From: Bacillus canaveralius
Lineage (GTDB): Bacteria; Bacillota; Bacilli; Bacillales; Cytobacillaceae
DNA: 64,000 nucleotides
Direction: 5' to 3'
NCBI RefSeq assembly: GCF_002860125.1
Contig: NZ_PGVA01000054.1
Coordinates: forward strand, 1 to 64,000
Shown: positions 41,501 through 51,323 of the stretch, piece after piece
Layout: each line of letters begins with the position of its first letter
Position numbering within the stretch: the first letter of the stretch is position 1
Program-made: the position numbers and the translations under genes
Notes under the pieces: model-generated
The model's input: only the letters and a program-made list of their open reading frames with translations
The model's database searches: none
Told to the model about the DNA's origin: nothing

Positions 41501-41971
41501 ATGTTAACTTTTGAACAGAAATTGGCGATTATCGAGTCTTTTCCTGAACTCGAGCGAAAAAATGTATCGCTTGGCCGCGTGAACTTTCAATATGAAGAAA
41601 GTGCATTTGACAAAAAAAATGTCGTTTACCACCTTCATCCTAACGGTAACGGTTTTGTGTATGCCGAGCTGGCAGAAGGCTATCAAACCGATGATAAAGG
41701 TCTTGTCAACATCCGCGATTTTGATGAGAGTGAACTCCGGACCATTATTGCAGATGCCATTAAATCGCTCGCACCGCGTTCCAACGAGGAAGCCGCTATT
41801 ATTGGTGATGCTCCGCAAGAACTCTGGATTAATTCTGAAAACCAAACCCTTATCCTGATAGAAGAAGACGATTTGTGGAATACATATGCAGGGCTTAACT
41901 TAGATGGAACTTTTCCGTCCTATAATGAAGCTGTACAGTACTTAGAAGAAGAAGGCTTTAAGCGCCGCTAA
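41501..41971 (+). CDS. conserved hypothetical protein, 156 aa
   Basis: 156 residues from ATG 41501 (CTGGAGGCAGC upstream; the frame opens at 41474 in the leader). Starts LTFEQKLAIIESFPELERKNVSLGR and includes VVYHLHPNGNGFVYAEL and the C-terminal SYNEAVQYLEEEGF. It is soluble and acidic. The pattern looks like a conserved Bacillus protein, but I cannot name it. Strong terminator follows, and it diverges from ywbE. Confidence 0.7.
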   Translation: MLTFEQKLAIIESFPELERKNVSLGRVNFQYEESAFDKKNVVYHLHPNGNGFVYAELAEGYQTDDKGLVNIRDFDESELRTIIADAIKSLAPRSNEEAAIIGDAPQELWINSENQTLILIEEDDLWNTYAGLNLDGTFPSYNEAVQYLEEEGFKRR

Positions 41972-41976
41972 ACAAA

Positions 41977-42020
41977 AGAAGGCTAGATCCAGCGCCTGGT
42001 GGATCTCAGCCTTCTTTTTT
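41977..42020 (+). terminator. strong terminator
   Basis: AGAAGGCT-AGATCC...GGATCT-C-AGCCTTCT followed by TTTTT. It lies 5 bases after the stop of the 156-residue gene. Confidence 0.9.
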
Positions 42021-42183
42021 CGTCTATCGTATGATCGCGGCCAATTAAACCAATTTGCCAAATCTCATAAAGTGGTTCATTTGTAACACAGCCGGTGAAA
42101 GCATATTTGCTGACGCTTATTAAATGCCCTGATGCCCACCTGCATGAAAAAGGGACACTTATCTATGAAAGCGGAACGGCCCT

Positions 42184-43608
42184 TTAGCGCAGATTAAAAA
42201 TATTGCGGAGTTTTTCTAACGGTTTTTCAGGGCGGGTTTGCCTGTTTTGTGCTGATTGAAGGGCATTGTTTACATCGATTAGCCCGTTGCCAAAGTTTTC
42301 GTCTTTTCCTTTATACCCCAAATCGATCGCCGATGTTTTGATAATTTGCATGACCTCAAGATTGGAAAGCTCCGGATTGGCAGACAGAATCAAACCTGCC
42401 AGTCCAGTCACATGCGGGGCGGCCATGGAGGTACCCGAGAGGGCTGCATACTGGTTATGAACATACGTGCTTGGAATATAGACACCCGGTGCGGCAATAT
42501 CAACAAAGTCGCCATAATTTGAAAATTCTGCCCGATTCCCATTATAATCCACAGCCGAAACACTCAGAACTTGCGGATAGGCGGCAGGGAATGAAGGCTG
42601 TTCGGAATTGTCATTTCCCGCAGCCGCAACAATTACAACATTATGGTTATAGGCATACTCTACAGCTTCCTCCATCACGCCGGATCGCTGGTAATTACCA
42701 AGACTGAGGTTAATGACATCCGCTCCATGATCGACTGCCCAAAAAATACCCTTCGCAATATCAAGGGTAGTGCCATAACCTTCAGCGCCCAGTGCTTTGA
42801 TTGGCATGACTTTATTGAACCAGGTGACACCGGCGGTCCCTTCCCGGTTATTGGTTTCAGAAGCGATGATCCCGGCCACATGTGTCCCATGACCATTGTC
42901 ATCATCCGGGTTATTGTTATTCGCGAGTACATTATAACCTTCGCTGAGCCGGTTTTTTAAGTCGGGATGATCCAGATCCACCCCTGTGTCAACGATCGCG
43001 ATTTTAATCCGTTTATTACCGCGGGAAATGTTCCATCCTTGCTCTGTCTCAATGACAGGAAGGTTCCATTGGTACCGCTCCCTGTAAATCAGGTCATTCG
43101 GTATATTCAGCCCATTTTGCAAGAGGATATAATGCGGCTCCGCAAATTCGATGTTTTCCCGTGTGTTAAAGTAGTCAAGCAGCTGGGCTGTATCTCGGCT
43201 ATCTGAGCGGAACACATATGTAGAATTAAAGTGTCTGACCATGCTTCCTTCGATATCGCTGGCAATCCGGCTGATCTCTTCTTCTGAAGGCTCTGAGATG
43301 AAGTCCACAGCTGCCTGATGGTCATAATAATGGCTTGTGTCCTGGTTGTTGTGATAGATAACCTTTATTTCCGGATCATGATTCAGCCTCGCTGTAATAT
43401 CTTCTCCATTTTGGACGTTGTTGATATTTATGGCATTAAGCGGGTTGCTGCGTTTATTCTGCAGCACCCTCAGTTGGCCGCTTGTGTTGATTCGAGGCGT
43501 TGTCCGGCTCTGCTGCTCGGTTTCATCCTCCTGCAAAAGCTGAACAGCTGTAAAAATGAGCAGGAAAACAACCGAACCTGCTGCAAGTAACCATTTTGTT
43601 CTTCTCAT
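42184..43608 (-). CDS. membrane-anchored or secreted subtilisin-like protease (S8), 474 aa
   Basis: 474 residues from ATG 43608 (AGGGGTGTGAAT upstream). An N-terminal hydrophobic segment (about 5-25) serves as signal or anchor. Residues 30-170 are a prodomain. The triad is present: Asp in AIVDTGVDLDHPD, His in DDNGHGTHVAGI, Ser in ALSGTSMAAPHVTG, and Asn in VAAAGNDNSEQ. The short basic C-terminus (RPEKPLEKLRNIFNLR) is unusual. It differs clearly from the subtilase at 10331, so they are not recent duplicates. Stand-alone. Confidence 0.9.
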   Translation of the reverse strand: MRRTKWLLAAGSVVFLLIFTAVQLLQEDETEQQSRTTPRINTSGQLRVLQNKRSNPLNAININNVQNGEDITARLNHDPEIKVIYHNNQDTSHYYDHQAAVDFISEPSEEEISRIASDIEGSMVRHFNSTYVFRSDSRDTAQLLDYFNTRENIEFAEPHYILLQNGLNIPNDLIYRERYQWNLPVIETEQGWNISRGNKRIKIAIVDTGVDLDHPDLKNRLSEGYNVLANNNNPDDDNGHGTHVAGIIASETNNREGTAGVTWFNKVMPIKALGAEGYGTTLDIAKGIFWAVDHGADVINLSLGNYQRSGVMEEAVEYAYNHNVVIVAAAGNDNSEQPSFPAAYPQVLSVSAVDYNGNRAEFSNYGDFVDIAAPGVYIPSTYVHNQYAALSGTSMAAPHVTGLAGLILSANPELSNLEVMQIIKTSAIDLGYKGKDENFGNGLIDVNNALQSAQNRQTRPEKPLEKLRNIFNLR

Positions 43609-43947
43609 ATTCACACCCCTGTTTAGTATCCTCTTTCTATTATCTTGTAAAAAGAGGGCAAAAAATAAACTGAGGAAATCACTGGAATGTCTTATATATA
43701 AAGTTTTTTTGTGGAGGGGGGAGAAGATTTGAGACAGAGTGGTTAATTCTTCAGCGATGGAACATGTAGAAAGCTTAAAAGAACAGTTAAGCTTTTTCGT
43801 TGTTATATAATTGACAAGGCTGATGATTTGATGTTGCTACAGATAGAAAGATATATACTTATAAGCAGTAGTTGGATTATCAATGTCATTTGGGCTATCT
43901 AGCTGGTTAGCCAGTAAATATCCAACCGAGTAACACATAGAAACGAG

Positions 43948-43984
43948 AAAACCCCATTTCAATCGACAAATTGAGATGGGGTTT
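43948..43984 (-). terminator. terminator after chemoreceptor gene
   Basis: AAACCCCAT-TTCAAT...ATTGAG-ATGGGGTTT hairpin about 45 bases after the MCP stop on the minus strand, with T-rich flanks. The 340 bases to its left (43609-43947) hold the subtilase promoter and no gene I can support. Confidence 0.75.
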
Positions 43985-44026
43985 ACCGTCAGTTTGTGAA
44001 GGAACGAAATCAAGGTTCCTTTTTGT

Positions 44027-45988
44027 TTATATTTTGAACCTGTTTACCAGATCTTTTAATTCTTCCGCCATATAGGCAAGTGATTGTGCAGAAGAGTTGA
44101 TTTCCTCCATCGAAGCTAGCTGCTCTTGAGTTGAGGCTGCTACTTCTTCAGAGTTAGAAGAATTTACTTTTGCCAGCTGAGTAATATTCGTGGCTGACAT
44201 TGACAGTTCTTCCACACTTGCTGAAATTTGCTGAACAGTTGCTGAAATTTCTTCAATCTGTGGTGTAATAGCTTTTGTACTCTGAATGATTTTCGCAAAT
44301 TTTTGCGAGGTTTCTACAGAGACTTTAACACCCTGTTCGGCATTGACTGTAACTTCTTCCATGATCTTAACCGATTGCTCGGTATCTCTCTGAATTGTAC
44401 TAATTAGTTCAGAAATCAATTTAGTCGAGCTTTGTGATTGCTCAGCCAATTTGCGCACTTCATCTGCGACAACCGCAAATCCCTTACCGTGTTCACCGGC
44501 TCTTGCCGCTTCAATTGCAGCATTTAAAGCAAGAAGGTTGGTTTGTTCGGCAATACCATTAATAACCTCAACAATTTTACCGATTTCCTGTGAACGCACC
44601 GCCAAGGATTGAATCACTTTATTTGATTCACCTACAGATGCATGGATTGATTCCATTTGGACCAAGTTACTGTCTACTGACTTGCCGCCATCTTCAGCTT
44701 CCGCAGATGTTTCTCTGGATAAATCTGATACGTTTGTCGAACTCTCAGCAATTCGCAACACTCCTTGAAGAACTTCATCAATGGAAGTGGAATTTTTTTC
44801 GAGTAATTCACTGGACGTTTCAGAACCGCCTGCGATTTCTTGAATAGCAGATGCCACATGCTCTGTTGCCGAAGTGGTTTGATCTGCACTTGCCTTTAAT
44901 TGTTCAGAAGAAGAAGCAACCTGTTCAATGGATGTACTTAAGCTGGAAAGTATCGACCGTAAGGAATCCACCATTTTGTCAAAGCTTTCTCCTAATTTGC
45001 CCAGTTCATCTTTTGTCTTCAGTTCGACCTTTTCCGTTAGATCACCTGCACCAATCTTCTCGGATATATTCACTAGTCGTCCAAGCGGTTTTATTATAGA
45101 CCTGATAATTAGAAATACGATAATTGCTCCCAATACTATGGCAACGGCAAGCACTTCAACTGTGCCAATTAAAATAGGTTGTGCTTCATCATCTATTTCC
45201 TGTTGATTAAGCGAACCGCCAATTTTCCAACCGGTAAATTGATTTGTCGCATAAAACATTTTTTTATCTTCTTTATCAAAAGTATAATTAAAACTGCCGG
45301 TATCACTTTTGAACATATTGCCTGCCCAATCCGCAGTTTGTTCCTCATTTGACTTCAAGCTAGGGTGAGCAACTATTTTTTTATCTTGATCTAAAATAAA
45401 TGTATAACCCTTGTTTCCAATACTTACTTCGTTGGTAATTTTCTCAATTGTCTCCAATTTAAGCTCACAAGCTAAAACTGCTGTTCCGTCTTTTACTATC
45501 TTTGCTATCCCCACTACGAAATCTCCAGTAGTTGCAGAAACAAATGGACTTGTAATGATAACCTTTCCTTTTTCGCTCATAGCACTTTTATACCATGGCC
45601 GCTCACGCGGGTCATACCCAGCAGGCATCTCCTGGGCTGGTGCATTGATAAAGGTTCCATCCGCAGTACCAACATAGATAGTTGATATCTCTGGATGAGT
45701 CTCAATAAAAGCTGTTAATGTATTAGTACGGAAATTGTCTGCGTTTTGGTATGTATCAGCTGTTATGCCTTCTGACAAATAGTCAATATTTTTCATTTCA
45801 GGCTCGATAAATTGGTCAATTGTAGCAGTTAATAATGATACAGATTCTTTTGCAGAAATCGAAATTTGCTCTTCAACTTTGTTTTTTGAGTTACTGAATG
45901 ATGTCCATCCGATTATTACACTTGGAAGGAGTAAAACAGCAATAAATGAGATAATTAATTTTGACCTGATCGTGATGTTTGATAACAT
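44027..45988 (-). CDS. methyl-accepting chemotaxis protein
   Basis: 653 residues from ATG 45988 (AGGGTGGTCATC upstream). Layout: membrane helix 1 (about 8-30), an extracellular dCache sensing domain (about 40-275, with [32 protein letters not shown] and [16 protein letters not shown]), membrane helix 2 (about 280-300), a HAMP linker, then the cytosolic signalling hairpin with the near-invariant tip [19 protein letters not shown]. The dCache type in Bacillus senses amino acids, organic acids or similar small ligands. It feeds the CheA/CheW pathway; the ligand is unknown. Confidence 0.93.
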   Translation of the reverse strand: MLSNITIRSKLIISFIAVLLLPSVIIGWTSFSNSKNKVEEQISISAKESVSLLTATIDQFIEPEMKNIDYLSEGITADTYQNADNFRTNTLTAFIETHPEISTIYVGTADGTFINAPAQEMPAGYDPRERPWYKSAMSEKGKVIITSPFVSATTGDFVVGIAKIVKDGTAVLACELKLETIEKITNEVSIGNKGYTFILDQDKKIVAHPSLKSNEEQTADWAGNMFKSDTGSFNYTFDKEDKKMFYATNQFTGWKIGGSLNQQEIDDEAQPILIGTVEVLAVAIVLGAIIVFLIIRSIIKPLGRLVNISEKIGAGDLTEKVELKTKDELGKLGESFDKMVDSLRSILSSLSTSIEQVASSSEQLKASADQTTSATEHVASAIQEIAGGSETSSELLEKNSTSIDEVLQGVLRIAESSTNVSDLSRETSAEAEDGGKSVDSNLVQMESIHASVGESNKVIQSLAVRSQEIGKIVEVINGIAEQTNLLALNAAIEAARAGEHGKGFAVVADEVRKLAEQSQSSTKLISELISTIQRDTEQSVKIMEEVTVNAEQGVKVSVETSQKFAKIIQSTKAITPQIEEISATVQQISASVEELSMSATNITQLAKVNSSNSEEVAASTQEQLASMEEINSSAQSLAYMAEELKDLVNRFKI

Positions 45989-46143
45989 GATGACCACCCT
46001 ATTCTGGTATTATTTTATAGATTAATCATAAACTACCTTTTTTCCTTGTGTTTAATATAGCACTGCGTTTTTCCTATGTATATAGTAAAATTCCCTGTTT
46101 ACTAGGTATTTCGAACTAAAATGCCTTATGCTATTTTTTAGAA

Positions 46144-46173
46144 AAGCCTGGAAGTCATAAGACCGCCAGGCTT
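46144..46173 (-). terminator. terminator of the met operon
   Basis: AAGCCTGG-14 nt-CCAGGCTT; on the minus strand followed by TTCTAAAAAATAG. It follows the metQ stop by 10 bases. Confidence 0.75.
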
Positions 46174-46182
46174 AATATATGC

Positions 46183-47067
46183 TTACTTTTCCGCTGCAGG
46201 TTTTGTCCATGCGTCCTTGTAATTTAAAAGTTCTTCAAGAGAAACAAATGTTGGAATTGAGCTTCCTTTATATTCTTTGATAATGAAGTCTTCCACTTCT
46301 TTTGAATGGTAGATTTCAACCAATTTTTGAAGCTCTGGACGGTCAGCATTCCCTTTTTTAACGGCAATAATGTTAATGTATGGTTTGGCAGTTGCACTCT
46401 CATGGAACAATGCATCTTCCAATGTAAGTCCTGCTTCAACAGCAAAGTTGTTGTTAATGATCGATGCATCTACGTCTTCAAGGAAACGCGGGGTGTTACC
46501 GGCCGCAACAAGCTCAAATTTCAAATTATTTGGATTCGTTGCAACTTTATCCAAAGAACCGATTCCGTCAAAGTTTTCTTTTAAGGTGATTAAGCCAGCT
46601 TCTTGCAGAAGCAATAGGGCCCGGCCAAAATTCGTGCCTTCATTCGGCATTGCAATTGAAGCACCTTCGCCCAAATCTTCAAGCTTGTCATGCTTATTTG
46701 AGTAAATGCCCATAGGCGCAATTACAGTCGATCCGATCGCTTCTAAATCTAAATTTCGATCGGCAATAAATTCGTCAAAGTAAGAGATCGTTTGGAATGC
46801 GTTAGCATCAATCTCTCCCTCAGCAAGGGACATATTCGGCATAATATAGTCGTTGAACTTCACAAGCTCGATGTTTAAACCCTCTTCTTTGGCAATCTCA
46901 ACAATGAAATCCCATGTTTTTGTATCTCCGCTGCTGACGCCGACCTTAACTGTTTTTGTTTCTTCTGATCCGCTTTCTTTTGACTCCTTGCTTTCATTGC
47001 CATTTCCACACGCTGCTGCAAATACCGCAAGCGCTAAAACAAGTATAGTAAGTAATAATTTCTTCAT
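46183..47067 (-). CDS. metQ: methionine-binding lipoprotein of MetNPQ importer
   Basis: 294 residues with a lipoprotein signal (lipobox AAAC, Cys20). The NlpA/MetQ domain is recognised by VGVSSGDTKTWDFIVEIAKEEG, ANAFQTISYFDEFIADR, GIYSNKHDKLEDL and AMPNEGTNFGRALLLLQ. Binds methionine at the outer face of the membrane. ATG behind AGGAGGAAAACAGA, third in the metN-metP-metQ operon, 20 bases after the permease. Controlled by the SAM riboswitch at 48921-49030. Confidence 0.95.
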   Translation of the reverse strand: MKKLLLTILVLALAVFAAACGNGNESKESKESGSEETKTVKVGVSSGDTKTWDFIVEIAKEEGLNIELVKFNDYIMPNMSLAEGEIDANAFQTISYFDEFIADRNLDLEAIGSTVIAPMGIYSNKHDKLEDLGEGASIAMPNEGTNFGRALLLLQEAGLITLKENFDGIGSLDKVATNPNNLKFELVAAGNTPRFLEDVDASIINNNFAVEAGLTLEDALFHESATAKPYINIIAVKKGNADRPELQKLVEIYHSKEVEDFIIKEYKGSSIPTFVSLEELLNYKDAWTKPAAEK

Positions 47068-47087
47068 TCTGTTTTCCTCCTGGTTGA

Positions 47088-47759
47088 TTATCTTCTTCTT
47101 ATTTTTCGTGAAAGAACATTCCCGCTAGATTGCAATAGTTGAACAATGACGACGAGAGCCGCTACTGTGACTACCATTGTCATCGTATCAAACCGCTGAT
47201 ACCCGTATGTTAAGGCCAGATCCCCTACTCCGCCTGCCCCGACAGCACCGGCCATAGCTGTAGCTCCAACGAGTCCGATCGTCGCAGTTGTAAAAGTGAG
47301 AACTAATGAGCTTAGCCCTTCAGGAATCAAAAAGCGATATATAATTTGCCAGGTTGTTGCCCCCATTGCCTGAGCTGCTTCAATAATTCCTTTGTCAACC
47401 TCGAGCAGCGAGTTTTCAACCAGTCTGGCTATATATGGGCCCGCATAAAAGACGAGCGGAACAATTGCTGCATTTGTTCCAATCGCTGTTCCCACGATCA
47501 ATCTGGTAAGCGGGATGATGGCGACCAGCAAAATAATGAATGGCACGGATCTTAAAATATTGATGATCGGATTGAGGATATTAAAAATCCATTTATTTTC
47601 CAAAATATGGCCCTTCCTAGTAATAACAAGCAGGATTCCGAGTGGAAGCCCAATTAATCCGGAAAATAACAGCGAAAGTGCCACCATATAAAGGGTATCA
47701 CTGAAACCCGTTATCAACTGTTCAGCGGTGATCTCCATGCCCCAAAATGTATTAACCAT
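47088..47759 (-). CDS. metP: methionine ABC transporter permease
   Basis: 223 residues, five membrane helices, D-methionine-type (MetI/MetP) permease. The ATPase-docking EAA loop EAAQAMGATTWQIIYRFLIPEGL is clear near residue 127, followed by the conserved GLVGATAMAGAVGAGGVGDLAL. Overlaps the end of metN by eight bases. Works with MetN and MetQ. Confidence 0.94.
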   Translation of the reverse strand: MVNTFWGMEITAEQLITGFSDTLYMVALSLLFSGLIGLPLGILLVITRKGHILENKWIFNILNPIINILRSVPFIILLVAIIPLTRLIVGTAIGTNAAIVPLVFYAGPYIARLVENSLLEVDKGIIEAAQAMGATTWQIIYRFLIPEGLSSLVLTFTTATIGLVGATAMAGAVGAGGVGDLALTYGYQRFDTMTMVVTVAALVVIVQLLQSSGNVLSRKIRRR

Positions 47760-48774
47760 TTACTTTCACCTCCTGAATCATAATCTCTTGTGCCTCAATA
47801 TATTGGAACGCTTTCTCAATCTCTTGTTTGTCGCCGGTTACTTCTATGATCAAGTTTCCGAAAGGAGTTTCCTGAACTTCAGAAATATTCGCCGAAAGGA
47901 CGTTTAAATCAACATCAAATTTTTTTGCAATTGTTGATAACAATGGTTTGCCCGAGGTAGCGCCAACAAAATTGATCTTCCAAATAATTGGCTGTTCATC
48001 CTTGAGAGTGTTCAGAAAACTTTGCGGAACCTCATCATGGATAACTGTGCGCACAAATTTCCGTGCGGTTTCTGTTTGCGGATTAGAAAAGACATCCAGG
48101 ACAGATCCTTGCTCTACGACCAACCCGTTTTCCATTACCGCGACCTTGTTGCATATCTCCCTAATGACAGCCATTTCATGGGTAATCAATAGAATCGTAA
48201 TGTTATATTCTTTATTAATCTTTTTTAAAAGCTGCAGCACATCACTAGTGGTCTGCGGATCCAATGCAGATGTTGCTTCGTCACACAAGAGAATGGATGG
48301 GTTTGTAGCCAGCGCTCTCGCAATCCCAATACGCTGTTTTTGCCCGCCAGATAATTGGTCAGGATAATTTTTCGCTTTGCCCGCTAAACCAACGAACTCC
48401 AACAGCTCTTCTACTCTCTGTTTAATTTCCTTTTTAGGAAATCCCGACAAAACCAGAGGCATCGCAACATTATCGAACACGTTTTTTGAATTGAGCAGAT
48501 TAAAATGCTGAAAGATCATGCCAATCTTTTTCTTTTCGGCCCGCAATTCCTTTGGTTTTAAATCGGTTAACGCCTTCCCCCCAACCAAAACCTGTCCCCC
48601 GGTCGGGCGCTCAAGCAGATTGACCAGACGGATCAATGTACTTTTTCCCGCTCCGCTGTATCCAACAACTCCGAAAATGTCGCCTTTGTCAACGGTTAAG
48701 CTAATTCCCTTCAAAGCTTCAACAGTTTGCTTCTTCGATTCATAAACCTTTTTCACTGTCTGAAATTCAATCAT
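47752..48774 (-). CDS. metN: methionine ABC transporter ATPase
   Basis: 340 residues: Walker A VGYSGAGKSTLIRLV, Q-loop FQHFNLLNSKNVFDN, signature LSGGQKQRIGIA, Walker B ILLCDEATSALD, H-loop THEMAVI, and a C-terminal NIL domain (about 262-338) that in MetN senses methionine and inhibits transport. First gene of the operon, directly under the SAM riboswitch. ATG 48774 preceded by a GGGGAGGAG site. Confidence 0.95.
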   Translation of the reverse strand: MIEFQTVKKVYESKKQTVEALKGISLTVDKGDIFGVVGYSGAGKSTLIRLVNLLERPTGGQVLVGGKALTDLKPKELRAEKKKIGMIFQHFNLLNSKNVFDNVAMPLVLSGFPKKEIKQRVEELLEFVGLAGKAKNYPDQLSGGQKQRIGIARALATNPSILLCDEATSALDPQTTSDVLQLLKKINKEYNITILLITHEMAVIREICNKVAVMENGLVVEQGSVLDVFSNPQTETARKFVRTVIHDEVPQSFLNTLKDEQPIIWKINFVGATSGKPLLSTIAKKFDVDLNVLSANISEVQETPFGNLIIEVTGDKQEIEKAFQYIEAQEIMIQEVKVNG

Positions 48775-48835
48775 AACTATCTCCTCCCCGCTTTATGTAA
48801 AAGCCTGCGAACCAACAGCCCTGTAAATCAAAAAT

Positions 48836-48863
48836 GCCTCTTCCGTCATTAGACAGAAGAGGC
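48836..48863 (-). terminator. riboswitch expression-platform terminator
   Basis: Minus strand GCCTCTTC-12 nt-GAAGAGGC followed by ATTTTTGATTT. Lies between the SAM aptamer and metN, so it should form when SAM is bound and stop transcription. Competing pairing with the 3' end of the aptamer is expected but was not computed. Confidence 0.85.
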
Positions 48864-48920
48864 ATGCATTATTAAAAATAAAAGTGTAAACTCTTAAGTT
48901 TAGTTAATCGCAGAAGCTTC

Positions 48921-49030
48921 TTCTTATCTTTCAAAACTTACGTTTGTTGGAATTAGCACAGTATTTTTACAAATGTAAAAACCCGCTGCCGAGGTATCAT
49001 AGGGCCAAGTCCCTCCACATCTCTAGATAA
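48921..49030 (-). ncRNA. SAM-I (S-box) riboswitch upstream of metNPQ
   Basis: On the minus strand the S-box core is easily read: TTATCTAGAGATGTGGAGGG, then CTTGGCCCTATGATACCTCGG, and further on the P3/P4 elements and closing GAAAGATAAG that pairs with the first TTATCT (P1). This matches the SAM-I class, which turns off methionine genes when S-adenosylmethionine is plentiful. A terminator follows at 48836-48863. The remaining 49031-49288 is AT-rich without a supported gene. Confidence 0.93.
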
Positions 49031-49288
49031 GAAATAACGTATTATTTAATTATGTTCTTCACTATATATTTTAATTTTACCAATGTCAACTCAAGTGCTA
49101 AAAGTCGAAATAATCACTTATTTGCAAGGGCTTTACCGTATAATAGACGTTGTCCTGTTCATCTTCATCTTAAATGTATCATTTCATGGTTTAGCTGTTG
49201 TTTGTCTGTCTCCTACAAACGTAATTTTAAATATTTACGAATCTGTGCATAGTGACATACTTAATTAATTCTAATTGACTAAAAAATA

Positions 49289-50293
49289 TTATGGATTGAT
49301 CAGTATAGATTGTTCCATCACCTTACCTGGTTTAGTAGCATGAGGGTTAGCTGACGTCTCAAACGGCACTAAATAGTATTTCTCTGCTTGTAAGTCGATT
49401 GATGTATATCGGTTATAAGATTCTTCAGGATCAATAGCCATACTGTTTGGTAGTATTTCAGCCCCAGATTCACTTACAATTTTAAATGCGATGTGGTTTG
49501 CTTGTTCTGGCCAGTCATAATAAAGTATCGTTGAAATTGGTGTCACAATCATTTTCTCTAGACGAATGGATTGTCCATTTCCAAGTTGTATTTCTTGATT
49601 GAATGCAATCGTTTCACTTGATGCGGCTAACTGTTCAGTTGGAACATCGATATCAAAAATCCAAGGATTATCGATCGGCATCTCTAAGTCTAAGCGATCG
49701 TACTCAATATGGAAGCGAATAGTTTCACCAATAGGAATGTCTGTGATTTCAACATCATTGTAAATCGTATACATCGAATCATTTATTTCCACAGATTGCC
49801 CGCCTGTAAGTGAAGTGAGATTCTCTCCATTTATCAGTACTTTTGGCATTGGATTCATTTTATAATCAAAATCAATCCCCTCTGCTGGTTCAAAAGTGGA
49901 GCTGATTAATAATCGGCCACCATCAATCAACACTTCATTCAATGTCAATTTACCGTATTCATTTTCAGCAGTAGTACCAATTGCAGTTTTATATGTGGCA
50001 TAATCCACTTGCTCATTACTTCCAATATATTCTTCAATCATACCACCAACAAATGGCATATTTGCAACAGACACCATACCGGTACTAATTGAAATCACTG
50101 TTGCTAATATAACGGCTGCTGTAACACCTAAATACTTCTTCTTATGGGTTGGCTTTTGCTTTCTCATTTTTTTTAATATACGCTTTTCCCATTTCTTTTT
50201 CTCGTAGTTCGTAAGGTATTGTTCTTCATACTGTTCCAAATCGATGTTTATTTCGTTTAAATCTTTATACATCAACATTTTCTCACTCCTCAT
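49289..50293 (-). CDS. DUF4179 protein, probable anti-sigma partner
   Basis: 334 residues: a cytosolic basic N-terminus of about 52 residues (YEEQYLTNYEKKKWEKRILKKMRKQKP), one membrane helix (about 54-75), then an extracellular beta-rich DUF4179 domain. This single-span architecture with a cytosolic N-terminal segment is that of ECF anti-sigma factors. It overlaps the ECF sigma gene by four bases, the usual sign of an obligate pair. The environmental signal is unknown. No zinc-binding HxxxCxxC motif is present, so it would be a non-ZAS type. Confidence 0.8.
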   Translation of the reverse strand: MRSEKMLMYKDLNEINIDLEQYEEQYLTNYEKKKWEKRILKKMRKQKPTHKKKYLGVTAAVILATVISISTGMVSVANMPFVGGMIEEYIGSNEQVDYATYKTAIGTTAENEYGKLTLNEVLIDGGRLLISSTFEPAEGIDFDYKMNPMPKVLINGENLTSLTGGQSVEINDSMYTIYNDVEITDIPIGETIRFHIEYDRLDLEMPIDNPWIFDIDVPTEQLAASSETIAFNQEIQLGNGQSIRLEKMIVTPISTILYYDWPEQANHIAFKIVSESGAEILPNSMAIDPEESYNRYTSIDLQAEKYYLVPFETSANPHATKPGKVMEQSILINP

Positions 50294-50829
50294 ACTTCAT
50301 TTTTTTGGATTAAAAATTTTTTAAGCTTTTTACGTCCTCTGGAAAGCTTGTTATAAACCCAAGACTCTTTCGCATTAAATCCTTTCGCTATTTCACTTGA
50401 CGGAGTTCCGTCTAAATAGTATTTTTCGAAGATTTTCCGTTCACTGGCTGACAACTGCTCAAGTAGTTCCTCCACACTTTTTGTTTCTATTGATTGCTTT
50501 GTTTTTAACATGGATTCATTTATGTCTGCCACTGAGAATTGCTGGTTTTGTATGATGATTTGTCTTCTTTGATAATCAATCGCTTTATATTTAGCGATCG
50601 CTGCAATCCATTGTTTAAATGAATTTTTCTCAGGATCGAATGAATGAATATTATTCCATATGGATAACAAAACATCATCAAGACATTCTTCATAATCTTG
50701 CTGATGGTAGTTTAAATGATGTTTAATGATCGCCGTAAGTAAACCGCCATACTGATTAATAATGAAAGGAATTGCTTTTTCATTTTTATTCTGTATCTGT
50801 TGTACAACATTGTTCTCTGTGATTTTCAA
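50290..50829 (-). CDS. ECF-type RNA polymerase sigma factor
   Basis: 179 residues. Region 2 is visible as YEECLDDVLLSIWNNIHSFDPEKNSFKQWIAAIAKYKAIDYQR and region 4 as LSASERKIFEKYYLDGTPSSEIAKGFNAKESWVYNKLSRGRKKL with a helix-turn-helix. Start is TTG 50829 behind TAGGAGGGGTGGACAA. It is coupled to the DUF4179 membrane protein, so it is probably released on an envelope signal. An ECF-like -10 (CGTATT) occurs about 50 bases upstream, consistent with autoregulation, without firm proof. Confidence 0.9.
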   Translation of the reverse strand: MKITENNVVQQIQNKNEKAIPFIINQYGGLLTAIIKHHLNYHQQDYEECLDDVLLSIWNNIHSFDPEKNSFKQWIAAIAKYKAIDYQRRQIIIQNQQFSVADINESMLKTKQSIETKSVEELLEQLSASERKIFEKYYLDGTPSSEIAKGFNAKESWVYNKLSRGRKKLKKFLIQKNEV

Positions 50830-50909
50830 TTGTCCACCCCTCCTAACAATTAATATTGGTACCTACTATGTAATACGAAATGAAAACGAAAAATCTATCA
50901 CCAAAGAAA

Positions 50910-50937
50910 AAAAGATTAACGAGAATGTTAATCTTTT
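50910..50937. terminator. hairpin with flanking A/T tracts in the sigma-factor leader
   Basis: AAAAGATTAAC-6 nt-GTTAATCTTTT, a perfect 11 bp stem about 80 bases upstream of the ECF gene. It would work as a terminator in either direction, yet no gene ends beside it. It may stop stray transcription into the sigma gene or be an attenuator. The rest of 50830-51323 holds only promoter sequence. Confidence 0.55.
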
Positions 50938-51323
50938 TAGAAAATGCCTTTATATAGTTTGAAAACATGTACTAAGTTTAAATGTCTAGCCGCAAGGCAC
51001 TGTTTTCTTCTTTTGGTCCTCCGTAACGGCTAAGTCATTTTTTACTATCTTTCTGTCATTGAAATTTCACAAAATATCAATGCTTCAATAACTATCAATT
51101 AATATTTCTTTAGTAAAGTGAATAAGACGAATTAACAAGTGGGACAACTAAAACAACTTTCACAATTGGTTTATTTTATCTGGTTTTTTGTGTATGGGCA
51201 CACCGCTGCAGGATACAAAACCTTTGACTTAGTGGAAATATTGGGTCATCCCAAAACTTTTTGTTATTGTCTGAGTTGCATAACGCTTTTATCCTTAATC
51301 AAATAAGACGAGGAGGATGGATA

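Noticed and set aside
45989-46140. A sigma-D (flagellar) promoter expected for the chemoreceptor.
   Set aside because: No TAAA-N13-16-GCCGATAW match was found upstream, so its promoter was left unassigned.
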